A stretch of DNA of 27,266 nucleotides. Source: a virus. The notes below the pieces were generated by a model. That model made no database searches and was not told the DNA's origin. It worked only from the letters and a program-made list of their open reading frames with translations. The translations under genes and the position numbers were made by a program. Numbering within the stretch: the first letter of the stretch is position 1; the number at the start of each line of letters is the position of its first letter. The stretch is taken from positions 1 to 27,266 of the IMG/VR virus record IMGVR_UViG_3300036886_000023; one strand, given 5' to 3'. Positions 1-5,912 of the stretch are shown piece after piece.

Positions 1-40
1 TTGTACAGAGTATAGTTGAATAGAAAGAAAGAGGTGCCTT

Positions 41-280
41 ATGGAAAACCAACATCAGGATAAAGGCGGTTGTGCTATCGTTATGGGGATAGGAACCTTT
101 CTATTCCTGGCTTTTTGTGTATGGTTCCAAAGTCAACAAAGCGGCCCTAACATTAACAAGTACGATGTTAATGCTATTTTAATTCGCAACGCGAAACTTG
201 CCCAAGAGGAAACCGAGATAAAGGCGGAAATACATCGGCAAGATGTAGAACATACCGCCCATTTACTACGGAGGTATTGA
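41..280 (+). CDS. Small single-pass membrane protein
   Basis: I do not recognise this 79-residue protein. It has a short polar N-terminus (residues 1-10), one hydrophobic stretch at about residues 11-30 that can span a membrane, and a charged C-terminal half (about 45-75, rich in E, K, R and H) that looks helical. The start is supported by GAGGTG about 5 bases before ATG. The stop is followed after 3 bases by the next gene, and that gene's Shine-Dalgarno GGAGG lies inside this reading frame, so the two are probably translated together. A small phage membrane protein of this form could be a spanin, a holin-like protein or a host-envelope effector, but nothing in the sequence decides between them. 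Confidence 0.6.
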   Translation: MENQHQDKGGCAIVMGIGTFLFLAFCVWFQSQQSGPNINKYDVNAILIRNAKLAQEETEIKAEIHRQDVEHTAHLLRRY

Positions 281-283
281 ACT

Positions 284-484
284 ATGAAAACTATTTGCCA
301 ATCCGGCCTAACAGGCTATCAGTGTAATTTACAAGATAACTATGATGATTATGAACAATTTGTACATTTTTCCAGAATGTACAATCTTCATGGCCGATTA
401 GGATATCGCACACCTATGGCAGCATGGAAAGCTAACCCCGTGATTCAAGGTTCGGTCGAACCATCCGATTTTAGGAAAATATAA
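284..484 (+). CDS. Small conserved-looking phage protein, unknown function
   Basis: A 66-residue soluble protein with no signal peptide or membrane segment. The centre carries aromatic and acidic residues (YDDYEQFVHFSRMY), followed by LHGRLGYRTPMAAW and a C-terminal PVIQGSVEPSDF. This dense, motif-like composition resembles small conserved phage proteins, but I cannot name a family. Start ATG at 284 is preceded by GGAGG about 9 bases upstream, inside the preceding gene. Its TAA stop overlaps the next ATG by one base (TAATG), so it is the middle member of a three-gene coupled set. Confidence 0.6.
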   Translation: MKTICQSGLTGYQCNLQDNYDDYEQFVHFSRMYNLHGRLGYRTPMAAWKANPVIQGSVEPSDFRKI

Positions 485-666
485 TGGATTCTACATTACA
501 AGAATTGTATGGGACTGTCATACTATTGCCGACTGATATTCAAGCAATACTATTGCCAGTAATCGACCGACTTATGCTTGCCAACAAACAACGTAAGGAA
601 ACTCTTTCCGTTATTTTGGCGAGTCTACAAAGTTTGCGAGTCGAAATTAAATCCTTGAATCTTTGA
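484..666 (+). CDS. Small hypothetical protein
   Basis: A 60-residue protein starting at an ATG that shares one base with the previous stop (TAATG), an arrangement typical of translational coupling. It is leucine- and isoleucine-rich with an amphipathic helical look (LLPTDIQAILLPVIDRLMLA, then a basic and polar helix), and has no cysteines or catalytic motifs. It may be a small helical, possibly oligomeric, protein. Function unknown. It ends in TGA just before the interrupted HNH gene. Confidence 0.5.
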   Translation: MDSTLQELYGTVILLPTDIQAILLPVIDRLMLANKQRKETLSVILASLQSLRVEIKSLNL

Positions 667-672
667 TCTTGA

Positions 673-1293
673 GTGTACAAAACGCGAAAAGGGTATTGTA
701 TGACAACGCCCTATTTTAGAATGACGCCTGAAAAGCGCGCTGCTGCCTGTGCGCGCGGTAGTGCATATTATAGGGCGCATCCAGAAAGAAACAAAATATC
801 CCGCTTAAAACGGAAATATGGTATAACTATAACGCGCGCCGAATATCTTGCACTTGAAAAGCATCAACATGGAAAATGTGCAATATGTGGATTCAAACCA
901 CTATAGCGCAGACACCTTGAACTAGATCATTGTCATACTACTAACAAGGTGCGCGGGTTGCTTTGCAATCGGTGTAATGTCGTATTAGGTTGGTTCAAAG
1001 ATGATATTGCACGATTCAAGAAAGCAATCAAGTATCTTGAAAACCCACCATTCAGCAAAATACGCAATGACAATGGGATAGTATGGATTCAAGATGCCGC
1101 GCCCACGCCCACGCCCACGCCCACGCCCACGCCCACGCCCACGCCCACGCCCACGCCCACGCCCACGCCCACGCCTTGTCAATTGGACCGGGAGCAATTG
1201 ATAATGATAATTGATAAACAAACAAAACTATTAAACAAACAAGTAAAACTATTGCGCGGAATAATTCCGCCGTATCTAGGACAGTACATCTAA
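673..1293 (+). pseudogene. Endonuclease VII-type HNH gene interrupted by in-frame TAG
   Basis: One reading frame runs through this region, broken by a single TAG at 904-906. The likely start is ATG 700; GTG 673 is an alternative. Numbered from ATG 700, the first zinc pair is C60/C63 (KCAICG), the TAG is codon 69, and the frame continues with the catalytic block [20 protein letters not shown] (D76 H77 H79, second zinc pair C89/C92). This is the recombination endonuclease VII arrangement, also seen in the intact gene at 18818. After the catalytic domain come a Pro-Thr repeat and a basic helical tail ending at TAA 1291. Unless TAG is read through, the product lacks the active site. It is either a recent point-mutated homing endonuclease or a readthrough gene. 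The cysteines and HNH residues on both sides are intact, so any decay is young. Confidence 0.8.
1102..1173 (+). repeat. Twelve-copy CCCACG hexanucleotide repeat
   Basis: Twelve perfect copies of CCCACG in tandem, coding for (Pro-Thr)12 in the C-terminal linker of the interrupted HNH gene. The tract is GC-rich in an AT-rich neighbourhood. A unit of six bases changes linker length without shifting the frame, so copy-number changes by slipped-strand replication would be tolerated. It also generates meaningless long frames on the other strand (Ala-Trp and Arg-Gly repeats). Confidence 0.95.
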
Positions 1294-1376
1294 TTGTATA
1301 TACATAACTAAAAGTATAATCTATTTTGTACAAAGTATTACATAAGTATTACATTCATTACACTACAATGGGTGGT

Positions 1377-1415
1377 GTAGTCAATATGACTACATACTTA
1401 ATACACATTAAGTAT
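1377..1415. repeat. Two abutting perfect palindromic hairpins
   Basis: The first is GTAGTCA-ATA-TGACTAC (1377-1393, 7-bp stem, 3-base loop). It is followed without a gap by ATACTTAAT-ACAC-ATTAAGTAT (1394-1415, 9-bp stem, 4-base loop). An upstream ACTACA at 1362-1367 can also compete for part of the first stem. Neither hairpin is followed by a T run, so they do not look like terminators. Protein-binding or cruciform-forming sites in an origin or operator are the likelier reading. Confidence 0.6.
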
Positions 1416-1561
1416 CTCTGTAACCTATTGATATATAACAAGTTACAATCTATACTGTCATCATAAAGACTGCGCCTTTGAGCGCGCTGTTAGTATTGTT
1501 GCCCTGATGATTGTATGCGCAATGTAAAAGCGTGGGTATACATTAGTGAGATAGTAATGTA

Positions 1562-1689
1562 TTGACATACTATATATAGTGGGTATATGATGATTGACAT
1601 ACAATAGGTAGTGTCTAATGTATTTATACTACCTTTGGTAAGACATAGTAGGCAAAACATGCTACTAATTCACTAATGTATGACATACT
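1562..1689 (+). promoter_or_regulatory. Three TGACATAC boxes, possible operators or promoters
   Basis: TTGACATAC occurs at 1562-1570 and 1594-1602, and TGACATAC at 1681-1688 as part of the palindrome GTATGACATAC. The first two each contain a perfect -35 hexamer TTGACA. The first has TATATG 16 bases downstream; the second has TAATGT 16 bases downstream. The repeated box could be a repressor operator overlapping -35 elements. No gene starts directly downstream on the + strand, so this remains tentative. Confidence 0.3.
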
Positions 1690-1920
1690 ACTAATGGTGC
1701 AATCGTAAAGTCATATAGAGTAATGACTTATAAGATCGAATATGATCTAGTAAGCTATTCATACCTATCCGCGGAACCGATTGTAGGGGCGGGGTCAGAT
1801 TGAACGATTATGACCAAAATAATGGAATGGCCGAGTCGCCCTGCTCTTTTGACTGGCGTGATTTTCCAATTTGAAATGGACTAAATTCAAATTTTAGCCA
1901 AAAATTTTAACGAAAATCGT

Positions 1921-2094
1921 TCAGAAACCGCGGTTTTGACTAATAAGTAGATTTTGTTCCACGGGCAGAGTTCTCCGATTGTGTAATCTGCATAATGCGG
2001 AGCAAAATCTGCCATTGTAGGTTCGAGAGATAAAAGATTTTCCACAGACTTCACATACTCGTTCATGCTGGCGATGTGGGCGGTGTTTTCCCAT
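1921..2094 (-). CDS. Small zinc-finger-like protein
   Basis: A 57-residue basic protein with a likely zinc site: CEVCGK, then FCSALC about 13 residues later, giving four cysteines in a CxxC...CxxxC arrangement. The N-terminus is rich in His and Arg (MGKHRPHRQHER). Such small zinc proteins in phages often bind DNA or resemble fragments of HNH proteins; here no catalytic histidine follows. I chose the start at 2094 because GGGAGGG lies 7 bases upstream; a start at 2124 would bury that site. It begins two bases after the stop of the preceding minus-strand gene and is the last gene of a three-gene operon. Confidence 0.6.
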   Translation of the reverse strand: MGKHRPHRQHERVCEVCGKSFISRTYNGRFCSALCRLHNRRTLPVEQNLLISQNRGF

Positions 2095-2096
2095 CT

Positions 2097-2246
2097 TCAA
2101 ACCCTCCCATGCCGACGAGCGCACTCGAAGGCCATCTTCTGTTTACAAGTCGGCTTGGCGTTCAACCATTTGGTGATGTTGTCCGCATTAAGGCCGCCAA
2201 CCACTAAACAGGCAATCGCATAGATAATGAGCATGGTCGTGTTCAT
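2097..2246 (-). CDS. Tiny membrane protein (49 aa)
   Basis: A 49-residue frame that is easy to miss. It starts with an ATGA overlap on the stop of the upstream minus-strand gene and ends with a TGA two bases before the next ATG. Its last codons carry the Shine-Dalgarno of that next gene. Residues 1-19 (MNTTMLIIYAIACLVVGGL) form one hydrophobic helix, followed by a polar, basic C-terminus with two cysteines (C34, C42). The helix could be a membrane anchor or an uncleaved signal. The coupling on both sides is the main reason to believe it is real. Function unknown. Confidence 0.6.
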   Translation of the reverse strand: MNTTMLIIYAIACLVVGGLNADNITKWLNAKPTCKQKMAFECARRHGRV

Positions 2247-2557
2247 TGTTTGTTCCTTTGATTGACTCTGAGAATGTCTTGTTCATTCTCGTACTTTTGC
2301 ATCTGCTTGGCCAGTTGCTTTTGTCTGGCCTTCCGCTGCCTACGCAGTTTGATCGCGGCCTTGTTGGCTTCACGGTACTTTCTTTGTCGTTCTATAACCT
2401 CTGCTTTGTGAGTCTCATAATAATTAGCAGATTGTTCTTTAATATGGTCGCTATGTTCCACATAGTACAAGGCCCGGCACCTATGAACCGGAACAATTGG
2501 TTCCTTCTTCATCGGCGCCTTACAGGCTTTTATATCTTCTTTGCTTAATTTTTGCAT
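2243..2557 (-). CDS. Basic coiled-coil small protein
   Basis: A 104-residue, highly charged protein. Its N-terminus (MQKLSKEDIKACKAPMKKE) is followed by a long helical stretch from about residue 30 to 100, rich in K, R, E, Q and A, that would form a coiled coil (YYETHKAEVIERQRKYREAN and onward). The pattern of H/Y/K-rich helices resembles the N-terminal part of phage endonuclease VII-type HNH proteins, but no HNH core follows. It is the first gene of a minus-strand operon, with GAAGGG 8 bases before ATG and a near-consensus promoter just upstream. It may be a nucleic-acid-binding early protein or a truncated homing endonuclease relic. Confidence 0.65.
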   Translation of the reverse strand: MQKLSKEDIKACKAPMKKEPIVPVHRCRALYYVEHSDHIKEQSANYYETHKAEVIERQRKYREANKAAIKLRRQRKARQKQLAKQMQKYENEQDILRVNQRNKQ

Positions 2558-2578
2558 ACGTTTTTCCCTTCTATATAA

Positions 2579-2606
2579 AGTATACTACACTTTTTCTCGT
2601 TGTCAA
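2579..2606 (-). promoter_or_regulatory. Near-consensus sigma-70 promoter for the minus-strand operon
   Basis: On the minus strand a perfect -35 TTGACA (2606-2601) is followed after 16 bases by -10 TATACT (2584-2579). Transcription would start near 2572, directly before the Shine-Dalgarno GAAGGG (2571-2566) and the ATG at 2557, giving a very short leader. This is the best-looking promoter in the window and would drive the three minus-strand genes, probably early by host RNA polymerase. Confidence 0.7.
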
Positions 2607-2610
2607 GTCA

Positions 2611-3029
2611 AATTTCTCGAAATTGTCAATATAGATACATTACTAATTTAGTGAATTATTCCCCCATTGCGTGTGGGTGGATAACTATTTGATATAACTC
2701 CTTATCCAGCATGGATTTATAAAATCAGGTTTCAAAGCCGTCAAAATAAATGTAATTCTTGGCCATATAGTTTAACCAGGAAATATGCTATGTAGCACAC
2801 ATAACATATTTTATAAGGAATAGATAAGGCAAGGAATTACACACTTTTAGACAGTCAATCCAGCCCGAGGGCGTAACCCATTATTGAGAAACGACTTGTG
2901 ACTGTGCCGGCCATACCTTACCACCCATATAGGTCGGAACCAATACCAATAGGGGGTATGTCAAGGGCTTGATTCAATTGTAATAAATATACCATATATT
3001 CTGAGAATTTTTGAAGCAAAAGGGCTATT
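2611..3029. other. Non-coding stretch with hairpins
   Basis: No credible gene was found between the minus-strand promoter and the next rightward promoter. It includes GGATAA/TTATCC (2679-2684 with 2702-2707), a large interrupted inverted repeat (2751-2841), and unassigned sequence up to about 3000 with several short AT-rich -10-like words. It is the spacer between divergent transcription units. Confidence 0.5.
2751..2841. repeat. Large interrupted inverted repeat with nested hairpin
   Basis: TGTAATTC (2751-2758) and GAATTACA (2834-2841) are exact reverse complements, extended inward imperfectly by TTGGCC against GGCAAG. Nested inside, AAATATG (2781-2787) pairs with CATATTT (2805-2811), with a further ATGT/ACAT inner stem around the loop AGCAC. 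The element lies between divergent operons and could be an origin, an operator or the remains of a mobile element. Confidence 0.5.
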
Positions 3030-3058
3030 TTCACGTATTCTATAGTATACACTATATT
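3030..3058 (+). promoter_or_regulatory. Candidate rightward promoter with palindrome
   Basis: TTCACG (3030-3035) and TATATT (3053-3058) are separated by exactly 17 bases, an acceptable sigma-70 layout, about 40 bases before the Shine-Dalgarno of the gene at 3098. The spacer and -10 carry the palindrome TATAGT-ATAC-ACTATA (3041-3056), a possible operator. The word TAGTATAC inside it also occurs in the -10 region of the divergent minus-strand promoter. Confidence 0.35.
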
Positions 3059-3097
3059 GTCCTGAGAAATATGCAATCACCAAATGGAGGACCAAAC

Positions 3098-3277
3098 ATG
3101 GCCAAGCATTGGATTCAAGGCGCAATTAAACATCCGGGCGCATTAACCCGCAAGGCCAAAGCAGCGGGGGAATCGGTCAGCCAGTATATCAATCATCCTC
3201 CGGCAAATGCTAGTCCTCAGACTAAAAAGCAAATTCAATTGGCCAAAACCCTCCGGTCTATGCACCACCCGAAATAA
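3098..3277 (+). CDS. Small basic phage protein (KHWIQGAIKHPGAL type)
   Basis: A 59-residue basic protein beginning MAKHWIQGAIKHPGAL. Short proteins with this opening (W-I-x-G-A-I-K-x-P-G-A-L) are, as far as I recall, frequent in tailed phages near packaging genes, but their role is not established. The rest is helical and basic with no membrane segment. I chose ATG 3098 because GGAGG lies at 3086-3090; the frame remains open back to a TTG at 3011, but that extension would overlap the promoter and has no ribosome binding site. It is the first rightward gene after the control region. Confidence 0.75.
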   Translation: MAKHWIQGAIKHPGALTRKAKAAGESVSQYINHPPANASPQTKKQIQLAKTLRSMHHPK

Positions 3278-3283
3278 TAACTA

Positions 3284-3440
3284 TCAATGAGGGCGGCGGA
3301 CGCTAAGCGACTGCCGCGAGGTGACGGCGGATAAAGTGATGGGTACACCGGACCTGAATTGACAGGGCCATCTGTAATGGATGGGTACGATTAAGACCAA
3401 AGCAACGATGCCTCGAAGAAGACCCTGATACGGGGCAGAT
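3284..3440 (+). ncRNA. Candidate structured RNA or leader element
   Basis: This gap has no long frame, is clearly richer in G and C than its surroundings, and is dense in hairpins. GCGGC/GCCGC (3293-3297 with 3313-3317) encloses CGC-TAA-GCG (3301-3309). CCTG/CAGG is at 3353-3356 with 3363-3366. A 7-bp stem TGCCTCG/CGGGGCA is at 3409-3415 with 3431-3437. CCATC (3368-3372) can pair either with GATGG at 3338-3342 or with GATGG at 3380-3384, two mutually exclusive folds; GATGGGTAC is repeated exactly at both places. No T run follows, so it is not a simple terminator. It could be a phage small RNA, a cis-regulatory leader for the hydrolase gene downstream or a self-cleaving RNA; I do not recognise a known class. 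Confidence 0.45.
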
Positions 3441-3452
3441 AAATCCGAATAA

Positions 3453-4133
3453 TTGTTGCAAAAGTCCGTCGCGTTTAAACTATTATTCTTTCAATTACTA
3501 AAGCCACTCGGAAATAAAGTGGCCTCTATCGCTGGGTCATATGGCAACCAGCGGCCAGTCGAGACCCAAATGTTTAATCCAGGCGATGTGATTGGTTTTT
3601 CTGGTGCTTGCTTTACAAGCGACTTAGTAAACGTGGCAACATGGGGTATCCCTCGGGTAGATTTGAGTCACGTCGCCATACTTGCCAATTATAAAAACGA
3701 GTTATTCCTTTTTGAAAGCACTACACTTGATACTGCGCCTTGTGAGATCACTGGTAAAAAGATTGCAGGAGTACAGGCTCACAATCTGGATAGAACGATT
3801 AAGGAATATGAAGGTAAGGTCTTCCATTATCCGCTGACCAAACTTATCAATGCTGAACAAAGTAAGAAATTAAGTAATTTCTTATTTGATATGCTCGGCA
3901 TATCCTACAATATGATCGGTGCCTTCCGGGCGGGCGGTGTGGGATTCAGTTTCATTGAAGGTATATTACATAAAGAAAATCTCCATAGTATCTTCTGTAG
4001 TGAGTTGGCCATTGCGGCGCATCGTGAAATTGGGTTAATTAAAACAACTAATGCGGGACATTTCAACCCGAACCACATGTGCAGATGGGAATTATATCAG
4101 GGAATTCTTGCGGGCCATATCAGGATAAAATGA
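3453..4133 (+). CDS. Permuted NlpC/P60-like (YiiX-type) hydrolase
   Basis: The protein carries the order typical of circularly permuted papain-like NlpC/P60 enzymes. There is an N-terminal block FNPGDVIGFSG (residues 41-51), a probable catalytic His in LSHVAIL (H73), a conserved acidic FEST (E88), and a C-terminal FCSELAIAA with the probable nucleophile C182. Family members cleave amide or ester bonds in peptides, lipids or peptidoglycan; the phage substrate is unknown. The start is uncertain. TTG 3453 lies directly after an in-frame stop and has no clear ribosome binding site, while ATG 3570 (residue 40) would keep the whole domain. The stop overlaps the next ATG as ATGA. It opens a coupled operon of envelope-related genes. 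Confidence 0.7.
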   Translation: MLQKSVAFKLLFFQLLKPLGNKVASIAGSYGNQRPVETQMFNPGDVIGFSGACFTSDLVNVATWGIPRVDLSHVAILANYKNELFLFESTTLDTAPCEITGKKIAGVQAHNLDRTIKEYEGKVFHYPLTKLINAEQSKKLSNFLFDMLGISYNMIGAFRAGGVGFSFIEGILHKENLHSIFCSELAIAAHREIGLIKTTNAGHFNPNHMCRWELYQGILAGHIRIK

Positions 4134-4636
4134 AAGAAATATCACTCACACAGGGGAAAGTTGCATTAGTAGATGAAGAACTTTTTGATTCTCTTAATCA
4201 AAGGGAGTGGTGGTATTCTGAACGAAAATCATCCCACGGACGAACAGGCTATGCAATGGCCAATAAATTACCGTGGACTAGATATAATCACAAGACTGAA
4301 TTGATGCACCGTGTAATATTGGCACATTATGGAGTTGATTACAGAGGTAAAGATATTGACCATATAGATGGAAATGGTTTGAATAATCAATTGTCTAATT
4401 TGCGTGTTGTAAGTCGGTCGGAGAATAATGTTAATTCAGATAAACCTCAAAATAATACCTCTGGATTTAAAGGCGTTTATCCACATTCTACGGCGGACAA
4501 ATGGTGCGCACAGATAGGGGTCAATGGAAAGCGAAATTATCTAGGTTACTTTGATACTCCAATAGAAGCAGCAAAAGCATACAATGATGCCGCCCTAGAA
4601 CATTTTGGCGAGTTCGCAAGGTTAAATGTGATATGA
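4130..4636 (+). CDS. HNH homing endonuclease with AP2 DNA-binding domain
   Basis: A 168-residue freestanding homing endonuclease. The HNH core is at about residues 58-100: MHRVILAHYG (H60), KDIDHIDGNGLNNQLSNLR (D77 H78 as metal and general-base residues, N90 at the end of the motif). An AP2 domain follows at about 112-160 (GFKGVYPH, W125, GKRNYLGYFDTPIEAAKAYN), ending in FGEFARLN. This HNH-AP2 order is common in phage homing endonucleases. The start is placed at ATG 4130, overlapping the previous stop as ATGA, because the domain begins after it; an upstream ATG at 4079 would overlap 55 bases of the hydrolase gene. Its own stop overlaps the next ATG as ATGA, so it sits in the operon without breaking coupling. 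Confidence 0.9.
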   Translation: MKEISLTQGKVALVDEELFDSLNQREWWYSERKSSHGRTGYAMANKLPWTRYNHKTELMHRVILAHYGVDYRGKDIDHIDGNGLNNQLSNLRVVSRSENNVNSDKPQNNTSGFKGVYPHSTADKWCAQIGVNGKRNYLGYFDTPIEAAKAYNDAALEHFGEFARLNVI

Positions 4637-5196
4637 GACAGATTGGCCTACTGATTTTGCTTATGGTTGGACTGTGTGTAGGGACACCTATAACATCGTC
4701 GTCAACACCCACACATGTTCAACCCGAAAAAGAACGTCCTACTATGAATTTACCGGTTGATCTAAGACAGACCAACTGGACACAAGGTTCAGGCAGTTGC
4801 GTCCACGCTACTCTAATTAGTCTTTTCCGCTGGCAGGGCCGTTATAATATGGCCGACTATTGGCGGAAGACTTATGGCGGTGGCGAATACCCAGCCGATA
4901 CGGAAGCGAAGTTGGATAAAGAAGGCGTTCGATACGCTTATACGGCTGGCGAAAATGACGTTGCGTTCTTGGAATGGGCAATCGCCACTAGGAGAGGATG
5001 CGGCGTTACAGTCCAAGGCGGGGCACACTTCGTTTGTCTTGTTGAATTGACCGGCACCGAAGCCTGTATTATGGACAACAATGCGGTCCAAAAATATCAG
5101 TGGATGCCGAGGGAAAAGTTCTTGTCAGAATGGCGCGCTAGTAATTCCTGGGCATTGACGCCACTCTACACACCCAATGCTCCGAGACCACAATGA
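4633..5196 (+). CDS. Exported papain-like (C39-like) cysteine peptidase
   Basis: The N-terminus MRQIGLLILLMVGLCVG is a signal peptide or membrane anchor, followed by a polar linker to about residue 40. The rest looks like a C39-like papain-fold peptidase: QGSGSCVHATLISLFRW (nucleophile C56 in a helix), GGAHFVCLVEL (His132) and CIMDNN (D148 or N149 as third residue). These three elements are in the family order and spacing. Its substrate could be a peptide cross-link or a host envelope protein. It overlaps both neighbours by ATGA. Export of a cysteine peptidase beside a second papain-like hydrolase suggests action in the periplasm or at the cell surface, for lysis or superinfection exclusion; that is inference. 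Confidence 0.7.
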   Translation: MRQIGLLILLMVGLCVGTPITSSSTPTHVQPEKERPTMNLPVDLRQTNWTQGSGSCVHATLISLFRWQGRYNMADYWRKTYGGGEYPADTEAKLDKEGVRYAYTAGENDVAFLEWAIATRRGCGVTVQGGAHFVCLVELTGTEACIMDNNAVQKYQWMPREKFLSEWRASNSWALTPLYTPNAPRPQ

Positions 5197-5912
5197 AAGA
5201 AATCCGGTATAAGGAATTGTTTATGAGAATTCGTGACATACTTATTGGTTTACTTGTAATTTTACTTTTTTGTTTGGCGTTTGGATACTGTAGTGGCCAG
5301 GATATTCGGACCGAAGGATATACAAATGGAGTTATGGTATCGGAACGGATTATAAAACTTCCTCAAGATCAGAACAAATGGTATATCTCGGTCGTGGGAG
5401 AAGGTAAGGAATACCAAGAGATATTGGGTTGGTTCAACGAAGGCCAGTTGAAGACTTTGAAGGACCAAGTTCACTTTATCCCTGTCACTCCGAATACCCC
5501 AATTTACAAAGAGCGATACGAAAAAAACACAGACGGCAAGCCTATAGCATTGCCTATGGTTCGAGTTCAAGATGCTGATGGTCTAGTTGTGTTCGAGAAA
5601 GCCGGTAATGCACTTCCCATGAGCGGCAATGCACTTTATAATGCAATCGCTACAGATGTGAATGGTGTAGAACGGCGTCCATATCGTGATCGTAAACCCG
5701 ACCCGAAACCGAATCCAAAACCCGATCCCAAAAAACCTTTGGTTCCGATCAATGATCCTGATGCACAGCCGCTAGATGATGGCGGGGCACCAAAGGTCCA
5801 AGTTCCATTATGGCCAGCATGGTTAAATGGTGTATCAGAAGTTGAATCAAAAACTATACTCGTAGGAATTCTTGCGTTACTTGTATTACTCCCTTGGAGA
5901 AAAAAGGTATGA
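5193..5912 (+). CDS. Membrane-anchored protein with proline-rich linker
   Basis: Function not recognised. It has a hydrophobic N-terminal segment (about residues 14-32, signal or anchor), an extracytoplasmic domain of about 130 residues, a repetitive linker of Pro-Lys-Asp/Asn units (RKPDPKPNPKPDPKKP), and a C-terminal hydrophobic helix ending in PWRKKV. The ending, a membrane helix followed by a short basic tail, resembles proteins tethered to the cytoplasmic membrane. ATG 5193 overlaps the previous stop as ATGA; ATG 5223, with AAGGA upstream, is an equally good start and gives a more typical signal peptide. It ends in an ATGA overlap with the next gene. It may act with the neighbouring exported peptidase as a substrate, partner or anchor. 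Confidence 0.6.
   Translation: MKEIRYKELFMRIRDILIGLLVILLFCLAFGYCSGQDIRTEGYTNGVMVSERIIKLPQDQNKWYISVVGEGKEYQEILGWFNEGQLKTLKDQVHFIPVTPNTPIYKERYEKNTDGKPIALPMVRVQDADGLVVFEKAGNALPMSGNALYNAIATDVNGVERRPYRDRKPDPKPNPKPDPKKPLVPINDPDAQPLDDGGAPKVQVPLWPAWLNGVSEVESKTILVGILALLVLLPWRKKV

Larger units (their letters stand above)
1294..1920. other. AT-rich non-coding control region with many inverted repeats
   Basis: No convincing gene lies here. The region is AT-rich and holds an 11-bp tandem direct repeat (AAGTATTACAT at 1333-1343 and 1344-1354), two abutting perfect hairpins (1377-1415), a TACATTA/TAATGTA inverted repeat (1539-1561), three copies of TGACATAC, and near 1868-1893 an AATTTGAA/TTCAAATT inverted repeat. 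A GC-rich patch occurs at about 1770-1800. It separates the + strand genes on the left from the minus-strand mini-operon, so it may hold regulatory sites, a replication origin or both. No function is proven from sequence. Confidence 0.5.

Noticed and set aside
1052-1333. Long minus-strand frame with Ala-Trp repeats opposite the HNH gene
   Set aside because: It exists only because the CCCACG repeat has no stops in any frame; the + strand frame carries the HNH motifs.
3011-3097. TTG start extending the 59-residue gene by 29 residues
   Set aside because: No ribosome binding site, and the extension overlaps a promoter candidate; GGAGG sits properly before ATG 3098.
3284-3440. Group I intron, tRNA or known small ribozyme in the structured region
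   Set aside because: I could not find group I P/Q/R/S elements, a cloverleaf, a hammerhead core or a convincing twister core.
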